A DNA stretch of 64,000 nt, taken from positions 149,295,104-149,359,103 of the forward strand of contig NC_092520.1 of NCBI RefSeq assembly GCF_037038585.1, read 5' to 3'. This document shows positions 12,262 to 25,144 of the stretch, piece after piece. Each line of letters starts with the position of its first letter. Position 1 is the stretch's first letter. The notes beneath the pieces are model-generated. The model was not told the DNA's origin. It worked only from the letters and a program-made list of their open reading frames with translations, and did no database searches. This DNA comes from Patagioenas fasciata. Its lineage: Eukaryota > Chordata > Aves > Columbiformes > Columbidae. A program made the translations under genes and the position numbers.

Positions 12262-12458
12262 AGGAAGAACTGGCTGCCAAACTCCAACAAGCAGAGATCG
12301 CTCTCCTCTCCCACAAGGCCTGTGCAAACTACAGGAGACAAAATAATGAAGAGACCAGCACCTGCAGGAGAGCTGCGAGGGCAGCCTTTGGCACGGCAGG
12401 AATGCTGCGCTGCACACAACCAGGACCCAAAGCCATGCCCTCCCCTGACTTCCAGCAT
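12262..12458 (+). pseudogene. Protease exon upstream of the catalytic Ser
   Basis: The acceptor is CATTTCGCAG and the donor is AGCAT|GTAAGC. The 197 nt read AAKLQQAEIALLSHKAC, the typical S1A segment L-Q-Q-A-x-x-x-L-L-S-x-x-x-C, and end near GTAGMLRC and DFQH, matching M-L-C-A-G and D-S-C-Q just before GDSGGP. The frame is open throughout, but cysteine spacing is abnormal and the segment is longer than usual. Confidence 0.6.
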
Positions 12459-12537
12459 GTAAGCGCTGTTGATACTGCTGGCAGGTGATAACTCCTTGCT
12501 TTCTCCTTCTCTGCCCTTCCTCTTTTCCTTCTCTCAG

Positions 12538-12711
12538 GGTGACTCTGGGTGGCCACTGACCTGCGGGATTGGCAGGTGTTATAAGCAGGTTGGCATTGCA
12601 AACTGGGGCAGCAGTAGGTGCCATCCTGAGTCACCAAGAGTCTGCACCAGGGTTTCTGCCCACAGACACCAGATTTCATCAGTACCAAACCAAAAGGTTT
12701 GCTTTACTTGA
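12538..12711 (+). pseudogene. Protease 'Ser' exon ending the relic
   Basis: The acceptor CTTCTCTCAG is followed directly by GDSGWPLTC, then QVGIANWGSSRC, then SPRVCTRVSAH, the canonical S1A C-terminus (GDSGGP, VGIVSWG, PGVYTRVS). The nucleophile Ser195 is kept but the next Gly of the GDSGGP motif is Trp, and PGVY is PRVC. The frame ends at a TGA at 12709-12711. Spliced in phase 0 to the preceding exon, this is the clearest protease signature in the relic. Confidence 0.68.
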
Positions 12712-15700
12712 AGAGGAGCTTTTCAGGTTTTTGTGTATTTTTGATCATTTAAAAGATTGTAGTGTGTACTGGGTAAACATGATTCAGGTCACCTTCCTGT
12801 AGACCCTTCCTCTTTGGAAGTTCAAACTTGAAAACTCACTTTCAGAAACCCTCTTTTTACTGCAGCAAAGCTTGTGGTGCTGTAGCATTACTATGTATTA
12901 AATTCCTGAAAGGTGCCTAGGAAATACTATCCCTTGGTATTTGGGTGCATGTTTAGTGTCAAGTCCTTTACACAGCTAGTACTCATCTGTCAAAATAAAA
13001 TTGGTACTTCCTGTTCCTCTCAGATAACCTGATTTACCAAGGCAAGTAGATGCTCCAGCAGCAGGGATAGCTAAGATGGACAGCAGCAGGACTTCACTGA
13101 AAAGAAAGTGATCTGGAATTTTGTGTGATGGCTCATCCGTTCTAAATGTATGTTTAGGTTTCAGAGAGATTTATCTATACCAAGCTCTTAGCCTTGTCTC
13201 TCATATTAGAAAAGCCACACTGATGTGATTCCATTTGCCAGAAGCTTGCTTTTTTGTTTGAAAGGGAAGGGTTTATATGTATTTTCTTGCCGGAGGGAAA
13301 GGTCAGGTCTGACTTATCTAAAGCTTCTTATGAGCTGGTAGCTAAAAACTAGACTTGGGAGCAAAGCGTATTTGTGAAGAAGGATTTTAGTGCTCAGCCC
13401 CGTCAGCATGTATCAGTGAATTACAAGCCAGGAAACTTCTGCCTCCATCTACCTCCTCTGGTTTCAGCACTATTGTGCACGACACATGTATCTGTCCTTT
13501 AAACTGAAGACAGCAGTCTCTTTTCCATCTCTGTGCTGTACATAGCAGTCCACTTAAACATGGAAATACAAACACAAGAGTGTTTGCAATGAGACAACTA
13601 CATGGCTGTTATCTGGCCAAGCGACCCTGACAACCACAATGGTTGAAGAACTACAGCCTGCCCTTACACCAGGTCATTTATGTACGATAGTTTAATAAAT
13701 CAAAAGTTAAACACATGATCTGTTGACTAACCAAATACTAGTCTCTCTGTTGCTTAAAAGAAACCCTTCTCGCTCCTATTTCCACCCCATGCTGCTTTGG
13801 GAAAGAAAACCGCATATTCTAGCACAATTCAGAAAACATCAGTCAATCTTTACAAAAATAATAGTTCCCCTGAACTAGCAGAGCTGTAAATTGCAGTATT
13901 TTGTCAGGCTGCTGTTGCTGATGACTGACTTGTCGTGTTGTAACTGACTTAAAAAAAGCTGCTCTGCCATCATAACAGCAAAAATCTTGTGGGTTTTGGC
14001 TCGAAGATGTGATTTCCGCAGTGTGTCTTCAGCTGTGCAAATAGAGCAGCTTAGGGTTTGTAATTCAGTGCCGTATCACAGATCAGGGAGGCTCCCTGTT
14101 GTGAAAATATCTGAGGCATTAGGTGAATAACATGCTCACTGAAACCTTTAAAGACATGGGGGTGGGATGGGTCACCAGGCCTGTTCTTGGTGGCAGGGAA
14201 CTAGGGAGAAGGAAACCTGTTCCCAGGACTCCTGAGCTGCCAGTAACCACTTCTTGCATCCAAAAAAGGGGACATGTTGCTTGGTGAAGTGACAGCCTCA
14301 TCGCAGGGAAGGTCCTGCCTGTGCCTTGGCAAACTGGCAGAGCTGCAAGGTGAAACCAGGATCTGGGGCACCTTTGTGGTGGCACCAGAAACCCCTGGCC
14401 TGCCATGCAGGATTTTACACCGTATATTTCAGTAGGAGAAGAGTGTTAGGAAAGCTTTTGGTAAAGCTGAAGAGAAGCAGTTAATGTTCACCTAATAGTT
14501 TTTTTTTCATTGTTGACCTAGAAATGGGCGGCCAGATACTAAGAGGAGTAACTACTGACTGGGAAGTGTCACTCTATGAAATAGCTTGGACTTCCATTAC
14601 AGAGCTAGAATTTAAATGAATGTGGAGAGGGTATCTGCTGTTTATGTTGCCCCTCAAGATGTGCTGCACGTTCTCCTTTTGGACCATCTATTTGATGCAG
14701 AGACAGTTGGTAAGAGAAGACAGAGCCCTGGTCCAGTGTGAGGTGTAGCACATTGTACAAAGGAATTTTCCCTCTCCACCTTTTTACAAGCAAGTCTGGC
14801 TCTTATAATGTAAATATATTTCCTGGGGTGCAGGGAACAGCAGAACCAAGAATGATTTTCACCTTTTGAAGGCAGAGGCAGTGAGTTACTGAAGAAGGAG
14901 ACAAGAATGGCGCAGGAAAGTAGAGTTGCACAATTACAACCTGACAAGTAATTCCCGAAAACATGGACCCTAATGAGTTCTCTTTAATTCTAGACTTGTT
15001 TGAAGCAAAAGCATATCATAAATTAATCTACACGGCACTGCTTCTTGGGGTGAACAGCTATGCTCTCCAGGACAGCAGTGTAGATTACATTTGCAGTGAT
15101 ACTGCCTACACAGGTATTCAAAATCAGGAGGAAGTTCTCCTGACCACCAGCCCAAGCTGCAGTTCTGATTGACTTGGCTTCCTCGTTCCATGGGCTTTGG
15201 GGTTTGTGTGTGAAGGTTTGGGGGGCGAGGGAGGGCTCCTACCTGGCACTGCCTGGATGTGCTTGGATGCTGTGTGCAAGTTTTATGTGGCACAAGAAAT
15301 GGGACTGTGAAATCTCAAATAGGCTTCTCATTAAAATTTTTCAAGTAGCTGGGAACACAGCACGTCCTGATGCTTCTAGAAATGTCCTTCCATTAGCAGT
15401 TACTGCACAAAGCTGATTGTCCTATCCGAGAGGCATGTTCTGCTTAATTGCGATGGAGATGTTATCCTGCTTCACTCTTCTCGCTTTGTGGATTTTTTTC
15501 TCTTTGCTTAAAAGTAGTTTAGCAAGAAACCACAAGCTGCTGGTTGTACAAGCAATTATTTTTTTTTTAATTTTAGCAAGTGCTGATTTAAGATGAGTGG
15601 TGAGATGATTTGTTTGTGCATGTTTTTAAAAACAAACAGGCAAAAAACACAAACAAATGATCTATTCCCAGAATAGCTCGTGCTTAATGTTGGGGCTCAA

Positions 15701-18700
15701 ATTTCTTCCTTTTAATGTTCTAAGTAGCCTGTCATATTTGCATATGGGCTGAAAGGCCTCCAAGAAGAATCTGTAACATTTGATGTAACTAAAACTTATA
15801 AGCTAAAAAGCAGATCAGTATATCCTTGAAGCAAAATAGCCTGAACTGGCTGGAAGCTGTGTTTTAGCATCTACATTTCCTTGCAAGAGCCAGTCCTTTG
15901 TGTGCATGTTTTCTTTGATACAAAATGAATGCACCCACACACAAATAAGGATCAGTTGCTATTTTTCTTTTCAAAATACATACACGATTTGATCTATGCT
16001 TGCTGTACTCTCTGCTTTCCCTCCGTTTAGTGGCACCATTTATATAATTGCTGCTATTCTGATTAAAGTGCATGAGTACAAGCTGAAATTTTGACACAAG
16101 ACAGCCAATGCTTTTTAATTGCCTTTAGCACGACTCTAGCTGTGGCACATCTCTTTGAATGCAGCTGACTTGCAAGAAAATCTGGGAGACAAATGATGCA
16201 CTTCTTATTTATGTTTTTTCACTGGCAGAATTGCTCTGTGAATTTTTATCACTTAATGGTTTCTCTGACACCTTTTAAAACTCTCTAGCTCTTCACCAAG
16301 AGACTATTTTATGTGAGACTTGGGCCAGTAAACCATTTCTTGGATCTGGGAAGTGCTATCCTTCCTTCACAGAGCAATCCATTTTGAAATTAGCTGGGTC
16401 TTTGTGCTCCAGAACAACCTACAACTGCTTGGCTGCTAGTCCTGAATGGACCTATTAAATGCCATATTTCTGTAAAAAAAGCGGCAAGTATCTATTGCTG
16501 ACTAGCAGGTCCTGAAATTAATGTGTATCAAGGGTAGCATAAATAGTTTCAGTGTGTGATTTTTGAGAGAGTACTGGTCTCTGGCTTAGTAAATACTAAC
16601 TTCTACCCAGTCTATTGAGAAAGGTGATTATATAAGGTAGTAAGTCAGCTGGGGCCTCAGCAGAGCTGGGAGGAACTGGCTTCTCTTCTGTTCAAAATGC
16701 CTTTTAAAATTGACAGCACTTAGTGATATGGTTGTTAATACACTTGTCCTCTACTAAGCTATGTCCAGCCTTGTCGTCCTTTTCCCATGTGGTTCCAAAG
16801 CATGGTCTGAAGCCGCAGGTTCTTTCTGTCCCTTGTCTAAGGCATCTTGTAGAAGCGCTGTCACCCTATATGACCCTCATTGATGTACAAGGGAGATCCG
16901 GTCTATGGCGGTTTAGATGGGACTTTGCTGGTGCCTCTGACAAGGTGGAGTTTGCTAAATTCATGCACTTTGAATTTCCTCCTGGAAGCCAGCATGTTAT
17001 AGACAGGTGTCTGCTCACTATGGCAAGTTGTAATGGCAGGCTCCTGACAAATTATGTGCTGCTCTCCACTATTTTCAGATGTTTCCAGCATGAGCCCTAA
17101 ACTATATTTCGTTTGCATTTGTATATGAGATTTAGTACTTAGAGTGGGACAGGAAACCTGGGACACCACAAGATACAGTGAATAATCCCAAAGAAGAGGC
17201 ACAAGGAGTGTGTGCTGTAGGCAGAGAATGGGGGCTTGTATGTGTAGGCATGACAGCAGGAGCACAACATGCTCTAAAATTATGACAGTCTCCATATTTA
17301 GACTTGCAAGCAAGACAGCAGGTCTCAGAAGGGGAGGGCACACAAGCTTTATTTGGGGGTGAATGCTCTTTAGCCTTAGCAGTAGGTTGGAGAGTAGAAC
17401 TAGGTCCTGAAGACTTGCAGTTGATCATCAGTGAAGACAGTCAATGACAGGTGTCCCATGGTCCCTAACCACTGCTATTTCTTCTCTTCCTTGCCCTGAC
17501 CTCAGAGAGGACTCCTAATTAATGGCAACTGCAGATCGTGCTCAAACAGGATTTCAGATCTTCATGATACAGAGCTACCCCAAACACTGATGCCAAGTGC
17601 TCATCCCCAGTCCTTATGGAGAACTATATTTCTGATGTTGTATGTCCCAGGGACACATTCCCCATCATACCTGAAGGTACCACACACTGACATCACCTCC
17701 TGAGGAACTGGAATTGCTCAGGAAACTGGTGCTGGGGATTTTTTATTGTTGTTGGTTTATGGTTGGCATTGCACCAGTTGGAAAAGGAGCTTACGCTGCC
17801 ATGAGCGCAGCACTGCTTGGGATATCTGGTGATGAAACCAGCTGGGAGGGAGCTATTCGCACTTTCTGATCGGGAAATTAAAACACTACAATGGGGCAAT
17901 TTGAGTTGAATTCTTTAGTAATTGTCCCTCTTCTCTTCCAGCAGTTTTTGAAAAGATACAGTTCCTGTAAAAAGCCAGAGGAGCACCTTACTCTACCACT
18001 CCCTCCTCTAGCTCAGATGGAATTCAGTATACTTTTTCTACCAAAGTAAAAGTACTAAATTTAGCAAAAGCATGTACTGTAGCCTACTCCTGCCCTATAA
18101 TTCCCTGGGAGATCTTCTCAGAGGTGACCTGTCTGGAAATATCAACATGGTCCAGTACCAGTTTGGAGTCCGGGATGCCTTTTTCAGCTATATCGGAGCC
18201 TTTGAGATGGTGAGGTAGAAGAAAAAGGATACAGCCACCTGCCTTGCAAGAAGCAAATCTAGCTTTCTAAAAGGTGCAACAGACTGAATTATACCACGTA
18301 TTTCTCAGAGTAGAAAACCATTACTTAGTTGCTTGAGGGTTTTTCTTTTCTGCCTCTGTTTTTATTAAGCTCATTTTTCTTTATTCCTGACCTGTGACAG
18401 CTGAGAGAGTCTTCCTGGGAGAGAGAAGATGAGTGTGTGCACGTACATGGCAAGGAGCTGGGGAACAGCTCTTGAACCAGCTTATTGTGTGAAGGATGCT
18501 GTACAGTTTGTGTTCAACACGGACCACCCTTGTCCTGTGGTTCCTACACAAGGCTGGGAGTCCAAGCAAGTCTCCACATTTTTTTTCTTTTTCCTCAGCT
18601 CTTCCATCCTGCTCAACCAAAGGCAAGTGAGCCGCAGGTTTCCTTAAAGCTGAGATTTTTATTTCTCAGAGCTACAAGCAGCAGTGAGAGACTCCTTACA

Positions 18701-21013
18701 GGTGGCTGCCACATTGCTAACATACATGGCAGGCTGCACACCACAATGTGCCTGTGCCTCTGGGGTGCAGAGGGAAAACCTGTCAGTTTTTGCTGCCCTT
18801 TGCCTGCTCTTGCTGCTACATTTCCAGCTGATGAAATCTGCTCCTCTCTTCTAGGTGCTGCTGGGTGTTGAGAGAATATGTGAAGCACAGGAAAGAAAAT
18901 GTGTCTTGTTGGCTGGTGGCAAGGTGTAAGGTGGTAAGCTTAGACATCTGTTTTCCCTCTTCAAAGCAGCTTCACTCCCAAATAGTGCCAGGTGACAACA
19001 TACTTGTCATTGTGATGGTGTGTAGACTTTGGTCTTCCGGCTGGATTTGGGTGGCCACAGTTGCTCACCACATTAGGTCACACTCTTAATTTTGAAGATT
19101 CAGGTAGCAAAGTGCACGCTTAACCAAGAAATGCTCCAGCTCAGGTAACTAATGTTTAGCTTCGAGCTTTCTGTAGATATTTCATCACTTTCCTCCTCTG
19201 CTGCCACCACGTGGGCACATCTCTGTGTTCATTTAAGGTTTGTATTAATCTTTGAGAAGAACATGCTCCATCCTTGATTGTATTGCAGTTTTTAACTGGG
19301 TGTAACATGTTTCTTCATTTGCTGTCAAATTTGTCTGGGGGGAATTTGACGTGTTAAAATAACAAAACAGGGAATGAAAATCTCCATCATTGTTTTCTTT
19401 CCCATTTTTCTTTTGAAGGACTTTCAGAGGGTGTACATTTTTCACACTCCAGAAAAGGTTATGCAGAGTAACTGAGTGTTCATAGCAAGTTACAAATCTC
19501 AGACAGAAGTTTCACAGACATCTCAATCAAAAGCCAGGCTCAAGCCTGAGCAAATTTTTTCCAAAGGGCTGCTTATGAGGCAATTATATACAGAAGAATC
19601 TGTGTCAGGAGGGTTGATTGACTGGCTTTTACATGCCATACATTCAGCTCCAAAAATTGCACTTGGGACTTGACACCATTTATGCACTCCTGGAAATACT
19701 ATTTTGAGAGCAGAACTCTACTAAAACTGCCAACAGGGAGTTCTGGAGAAGAAGGTTGACTAATGAAGATGTCTGGTGCAGCTCATACAGTTTAATGACA
19801 GAACAGCATCGGTGCAGTCGTGCAACCTGGATCCTGTTCACCTTGGGGCTTACTCAGACCGGAGCCAAGTGAATAATTGTATTTGAAGTTGGACAGAGAT
19901 AAGGATATGTAACTTATCTTCATATATTTCTCCACCAGTGATCTTCAGCATTCCAATAATTGTTTATAATCTGCTGCTGTATAAAAAAAGCAGTATATAA
20001 ATGTAATTCTATTAGAAGTAGGTGCATTATGCTGGGGCAGGTCCTGCAACCTTAGCTTCTGTGGGCTTAACTTATTTCAGTATCACACTTGAGCAAAAGA
20101 CTCAGCAAGTCCTTACTTTGCCTAGTGACAGGCTATCAGAAGGGAAAAGAACAGTACCCTTTCCCTCAGCAAGGAAATGTTGAACACAGTAGATAGTTTG
20201 GGATCAGGGGCCTGATCTTCCCTGTCAGTCCAGGATGCGGTTCAGAGGTAGTTCCTGGAAGCAAACACCTGAGAGTGCTTTGACCTCAGTTTGTATCAGA
20301 GAACATCCTTCTGAATGGCTGGAGTGGTCTCATTTGATCTGTTTACAGCCTTGTTTGGGGAAAAAAAGTTTAAATGAGACAGACTTTAATACATCAAATG
20401 CAGTTCTAGGTGTCTGGAAAGCTGTGCTGAGTACAGTTGCCCACAGCTGTCAGGACAGATCACAGCTGGATTCAGTCCTTGACAGCAGCCACATAGCAGG
20501 ATGTCCAGTGTGGTTGCAGTATCTAAAAAGAATAACTAAATCTCATGTGGTTTTATCCATTACAATAGCTCTGACAGAGCAAGTTTGGCCTCAGGGCTGT
20601 GAAGTCCTGGTGCCAATAAGAAAGAGAATTGCTATTCAGCCTTAGAGAATCAAGACTGACTCTCTTTTCATTTTCTCTCTCTTTCCTCCCTCTACTGGTG
20701 GACAGAATAAAATCATAAAGCATTTAGAGTTTTCTTTTGGTCTTCAGAGACATCTGAGTCTAGAATTCAGTAAAACTTCCAGCTCTGACTCATCTGAGCA
20801 AAAGCAGATGCATCGAAGACCTACCCAAAATTTCCGTGCTGTTCTGGGGCTAACCTTGGTTTCAGCCCTGGGCTAGCATCCGTCACAGCAATGCTCTAAA
20901 AAGGCCAGTGTCCACAACTGCCTTAGACAGGAAATGCCCCATGAGTGAGTCTGGTGTATCTGGTTGCCTGGGGTGAGGCTGACCATTATCATCCCAGCAT
21001 CTTTGAGGTGTGA
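12712..21013. other. Intergenic or relic 3' flank, no secure gene
   Basis: About 8.3 kb of AT-rich sequence without recognisable coding exons apart from one weak CUB-like candidate at 16863-17008. ORFs here are short, lack family motifs and are not flanked by matched splice signals. A third CUB domain would follow the protease in some ovochymases; only the weak candidate could represent it. Confidence 0.4.
16863..17008 (+). pseudogene. Weak CUB-like exon candidate
   Basis: An acceptor-like CATCTTGTAG at 16840-16850 lies upstream and a GACAG|GTGTCT donor-like site follows. The open frame contains GLWRFRWDFAGASDKVEF followed by FMHFEFPPG, which resembles the middle of a CUB domain (x-W-x-I, then K-V-x-L-x-F-x-x-F-x-L-E). 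The expected cysteine is absent and no neighbouring CUB exons were found. It could be a third CUB of the ovochymase relic or chance. Confidence 0.25.
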
Positions 21014-21597
21014 AGGCACCTCTGGAGGTCTCCAGTCCAACCTCTGCTCAGAGCAGGGTCACTCAGGACAGGTCGCAAAGGGTGGTGACTCGTCATGTTT
21101 TGAATATTTCCAAGGATGGGGACTCCACAACTGCTCTGAGCAGCCTCTTTCAGTAAAAAAAGCTTTCTCTTATGTTTAATTGGAATTTCCTGTATCTCTG
21201 CTTATGCTCACTGCTTCTCAAGCTTTCACTGGGCACCACTGAGAAATGCCTGGCCCTGTCTTATTTGCTCCTTCCTATCAGGTATTTATACACATGGATA
21301 AGATCCTACTGGGCCTTCTTGTCTCCAAGCTGCACTGGGCGGGGGGTGTTCCTCCCCAGGTGCAGGACTTTGCACTTCTACTCGTTGAACTTCACAGTTC
21401 TCCTGTCAGCCCATTTCTCCAGCCTGTTGAGATCCCTCTTGATGGCAGCACGACCCTCTGGCATATCAGATCCAATTACATTGGATCACCTGAGGGTGCA
21501 CTTTTCCCCCTCATCCAGGTCATTCAACAAGGATGTTAAACAGCATTGGTCTCACTTGCAACCCCTGGCCTACACTGCTGGGAACTGACCTCTAGAC
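21014..21597 (-). mobile_element. CR1 LINE fragment, antisense
   Basis: Read on the minus strand this is a CR1 3' segment. The plus strand shows the complementary phrases CTGGAGGTCTCCAGTCCAAC, GGGGACTCCACAACTGCTCT and GATCCCTCTTGATGGCAGCA. It is more diverged than the other copies and lacks the terminal repeat tail. Confidence 0.85.
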
Positions 21598-24500
21598 GGA
21601 CTAGAAAAAGAAAAAAAAACTTCTCTTCTAGAAGCTCTGCATTGTTCCATGTAGTGCATGGATCAAGGACAAGAAAATGAGTTTGCTGTTGGTTTCCCTA
21701 TGTGACATGAGGTCCTTTTATGGAGCTGCAAGACAGAGGTGGAGCCTGCTGAGGGACAAGCAGCTCCATTGCTTCCCAGCTGGCAGAAAAATTTGTCCAA
21801 ATGATAAAACTTCCAGCCCAGCTGATGTGGGAGATCCTGATGAACTCTTCCACTAGCTGTCTTCCTCAGATCTTGAGATCTTACTATGCAACACGTTGAT
21901 AACATTGCTTGGAAGCATGCCACAGCCTTTACTAGATGTGACCACCTCTGCAACCTGTATCATATCTGTTCCCTTGATATAACATATTTTGGACTAGAAG
22001 AGTCACTGTTCAAAGGGAATACAACCTGTGACATTCTGTTCCTTACAGAAGCTTTTGACATTGTTAAAAGCAAACTTTGCAAATATCCATTATTTGTGTT
22101 AAATGCTTTTACACCCCAGAGTTTTAGACTTCTCCTTCTATATTGCCTGCTGGTTTATAACTTCTGAAAAGCAATCTCTAAGTATAAAATAAGATGATAT
22201 AGTAAGAAACACTTTTTAAGGTCTGCTTCTGTTGAAAGAAAGTCTGTCCAGCTGCATTAAGAAAAATATGACCCTTTTAAATCTGCTAACCCCTCCGACA
22301 GAAGAAAGCTTTATTCTGTTCTGACACAGACAATTTAGTAGCAGCCATTTCGAAAACTGACTTCAGCATCTTAAAAGAAAACATGCTTTTGACAAAGCTG
22401 CTAAAAAGAAAAAAAGAAAGACTCTCATAAAGACCCATGATTAATAAAGGTATTGTCTTAAAATAGCCAATGCAATAATGTGCGGTATACTGTAAAGTTA
22501 CATTTTGCTGTAGTTTTGATTCCTAGCACCTCAATGCATGGGGTTTTTTTTCTCTCTCATGGTCTGTATGCGAGCCATTTGGAACAGATCTGCTTTAGAT
22601 TTAGTACACTTTTTAGACTGAGAGTGAGAAAAGCCATCTTTAACCACCTCTTTCACCCTCAGGAGAGCTCTTCGTCTTTCTTCTCAGCTTCTTCTAAGTT
22701 TTTAACCTGTGGCAGATTAGATGTTTCACAGCTTTTCTGCTGAGAGACTGTGCATTGTGGTAAGAAGCATTTCATAGAAGACTTCTCGAAATCCTCCACA
22801 CAGCAGGTTCACCCCCTGAGTGGAAACAATTTTGAAGATGTTAACCTACAACAATTTTGACAATGATTTATATGGCTATTTTACTATGGCACTTAGTAGT
22901 GTTTACCTCTTCTTGTCCCCAAATGGCAGCTTTTCAAAGGGCAATTGCCCTGCTGCCACAGACCACAGCAAATCCCATATACTAAGGAGGAAGTTACACA
23001 GTTTAGGATTGTTGTAAGGTTCACTGTCACAGTAGTTGTTGGTCTGATCGATTTTTGTTTGCTTGTTTTTAATTTCTGCAGAGGTTTGTGGGGACACAGT
23101 TCACTCACCACCTTGCCAAGATAAAAATTAAATATTTCAGTTCTGATCTGAAATTATTGCAGTGAAGTGGTGCCAGTAGGATGTTTACTCACATGAATAT
23201 AATGTGGATAGTCATAAGCAGCAGTAACAAACTTGTTGGCTTTCTTATCTTGGATACGTATGCAACACAACAGTGATGTAGATGGCCCCTCAAACACTGG
23301 TATCTTGCAGTGCCTGTTTACGGCTACAAAAAGCTAAATCCTTTGGAAACATCTGCAGAAAAAGGATATAAAGGATTTTACGACGCAGTGGTGTCCATTG
23401 GATGATATGTGATGAAAAATACCCTTGTGGTATCCAAATCTTTCAGGTTAGTTTCTCTCCAAGCACATCATCCATCAGCACTAGCTTAGAAGTTATGGAC
23501 TGCCATGTTAAACGCTGGAGAAGTAATCCCTGGAGGACTAAACAAAAGCTGTGACTATTTCTTACCCATGTAAGAGATTTTGAAAAACTGTTTTCCAGCC
23601 ACAGGGCTGGTGTGTTTCCATTACACTTGCTTCCCAAGAGATCCAAGGGTGTAACTAACTGGACTGGAAAAGCAGATCTGGCATTTTGTTGGACTACCCA
23701 GGTGCTGACTTTGCTGGGAAAAGTGATGGGAACATCCCCGCTAAATGTTCATTCTGGAAAGCATCACATCTGAGTGTTGCAGATATGTGAAATACCCTCC
23801 CACGTGTGGGATTTAGGAAGCCATCCCAATCAACTCAGCAATGAGCACTTCCATCTCCCTTTTCTTTTTCTAGAGGTACAACTCTTTCAGTCCAGCAAAC
23901 ATCATGCTGTTTGGCATGAGTGCTTTGTACTTCTTCAGGGTAAAAAAAAACTATGAATCACCCCACCTTTTCGGTCTTTTGTTTGATACGTGATTCTCTG
24001 TGACAGGTTCATGCTTTCTGTCATTGTGAAAATGTCATTAGTGAACAACCTTCTATAAACTTACTTGATGGCTGCTTTGGGTTTAGATGCTTTCAAACGG
24101 TCCTTTTCCTTAAAAAGACAGAGCACCTTTTTTTTTTTTTTTTTTTTTCCTTTGCAAAACAAACAAACAAACTTTCCATAAATATTTCCCCAAGCCTTCT
24201 GGGAGTACAAGGTAGTTGCACCCTCAAGGCTGCTGTATACATTTCTGTGGGAGCTGCAGTTAGCTCTGGTACATAAACACTGCTAACACATCCATGTAGC
24301 AAGAGGTATTGTGGGCTCTAAAATACAGCTGCATCCTAGATTTTAAAGTGCTGGTAATTGCTTTACAGCATCAGCTTTGACTTCATTATTGGTAGCAACG
24401 CGGTGAATGAGATGTTTGAGCATTTTGTTTGAAGACTTGCCTAGAACTTTTTAATCCTAATGGAACCATAATTGTTAGACATACAAAAATGGGGCCTGTT

Positions 24501-24965
24501 TAAGTAGCGAAAACTCAGTCTTCCACCTTCTCATTTAGCTGAAGAGCTCAGCTTAGGCATATTTAGACAAAGCTGCTACGCTGCTGTGATGGTCTGAGAA
24601 CTGACCAGCCCAACCTGCCGTTGTGCATCCCCATCTGAAACAGTAATTCTGTTTTTTATTTTATTTGTGCCATCTAGGGACAAAACTGTGAGAGTCCCGC
24701 TGCTGTCTGTCATTTTTCAAGACCTTAGTTTGTTTTGGCTTCTTGGAAAAAAGCATTTGCTCCTCTGGCAATATGAGGTTTGTAATACATTTTCTTTAGC
24801 AGTGACATATTTAACCTTTCTCAAAACCATTGCTATTATAAATATATGTTGCTTTTCAAATATACAGTAAAAATCACCCTATAAAACATGATTTATTAAC
24901 CATGTATGGAGGCCTGATATTTTGTAATAGTATTTTACTCTCCAGCTATCCAGAACTCTTCTCAT
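21598..24965. other. Intergenic sequence with a long poly-T run
   Basis: No exon recognised. A T-tract of about 20 bases lies near 24128-24148 followed by CAAACAAACAAA, a simple repeat. It may be the tail of an old antisense retrotransposition or plain microsatellite expansion; I see no attached source sequence. Confidence 0.4.
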
Positions 24966-25144
24966 CTGGGCAAGAAGCACTGGAAGAGGCTGCCCAGGGA
25001 GGTGGTTGAGTCACCATCCCTGGAGGTGTTTAAAAGATGTTTAGATGAGGTTCTTAGGGACATGGTTTAGTGCCAGATTTAGGTTATGGTTGGACTTGAT
25101 GATCTTAAGGGTCTCTTCCAACAAAAATGATTCTATGATTCTAA
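24966..25144 (+). mobile_element. CR1 LINE 3' end fragment
   Basis: Begins with the GCACTGGAAGAGGCTGCCCA phrase of the CR1 reverse transcriptase C-terminus, continues TTAGGGACATGGTTTAGTGC and GGTTGGACTTGATGATCTTA, and ends ATGATTCTATGATTCTA, the CR1 terminal repeat. It belongs to the same subfamily as the copy at 53.4 kb, which shares the TTAGGGACATGGTTTAGTGC phrase. Confidence 0.92.

Larger units (their letters stand above)
1378..12711 (+). pseudogene. Decayed ovochymase/oviductin-like gene (CUB-CUB-serine protease)
   Basis: Ovochymases are secreted egg or oviduct proteins that combine trypsin-family (S1A) protease domains with CUB domains. Nine exon remnants in the correct order are recognisable: CUB1 exons at 1378-1516, 2123-2262 and 3746-3880; CUB2 exons at 6155 to about 6222 and 7157-7321; a linker at 7995-8027; and protease exons at 8646-8801, 9581-9680, about 11375-11530, 12262-12458 and 12538-12711. 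Where both borders are visible, phases agree with a modular CUB gene (each CUB unit enters and leaves in phase 1). Lesions include in-frame TGA codons in CUB1, CUB2 and the first protease exon, a 2-base insertion in that exon, His57 to Pro, and a likely Asp102 to Glu. I therefore call it a pseudogene. Human OVCH1 on 12p is the obvious candidate ortholog, but OVCH2 or another CUB-protease is not excluded. Confidence 0.72.

Noticed and set aside
12028-12624. 198-codon minus-strand ORF
   Set aside because: Antisense to the protease exons at 12262-12711, which carry clear family motifs on the plus strand; the minus product resembles nothing.
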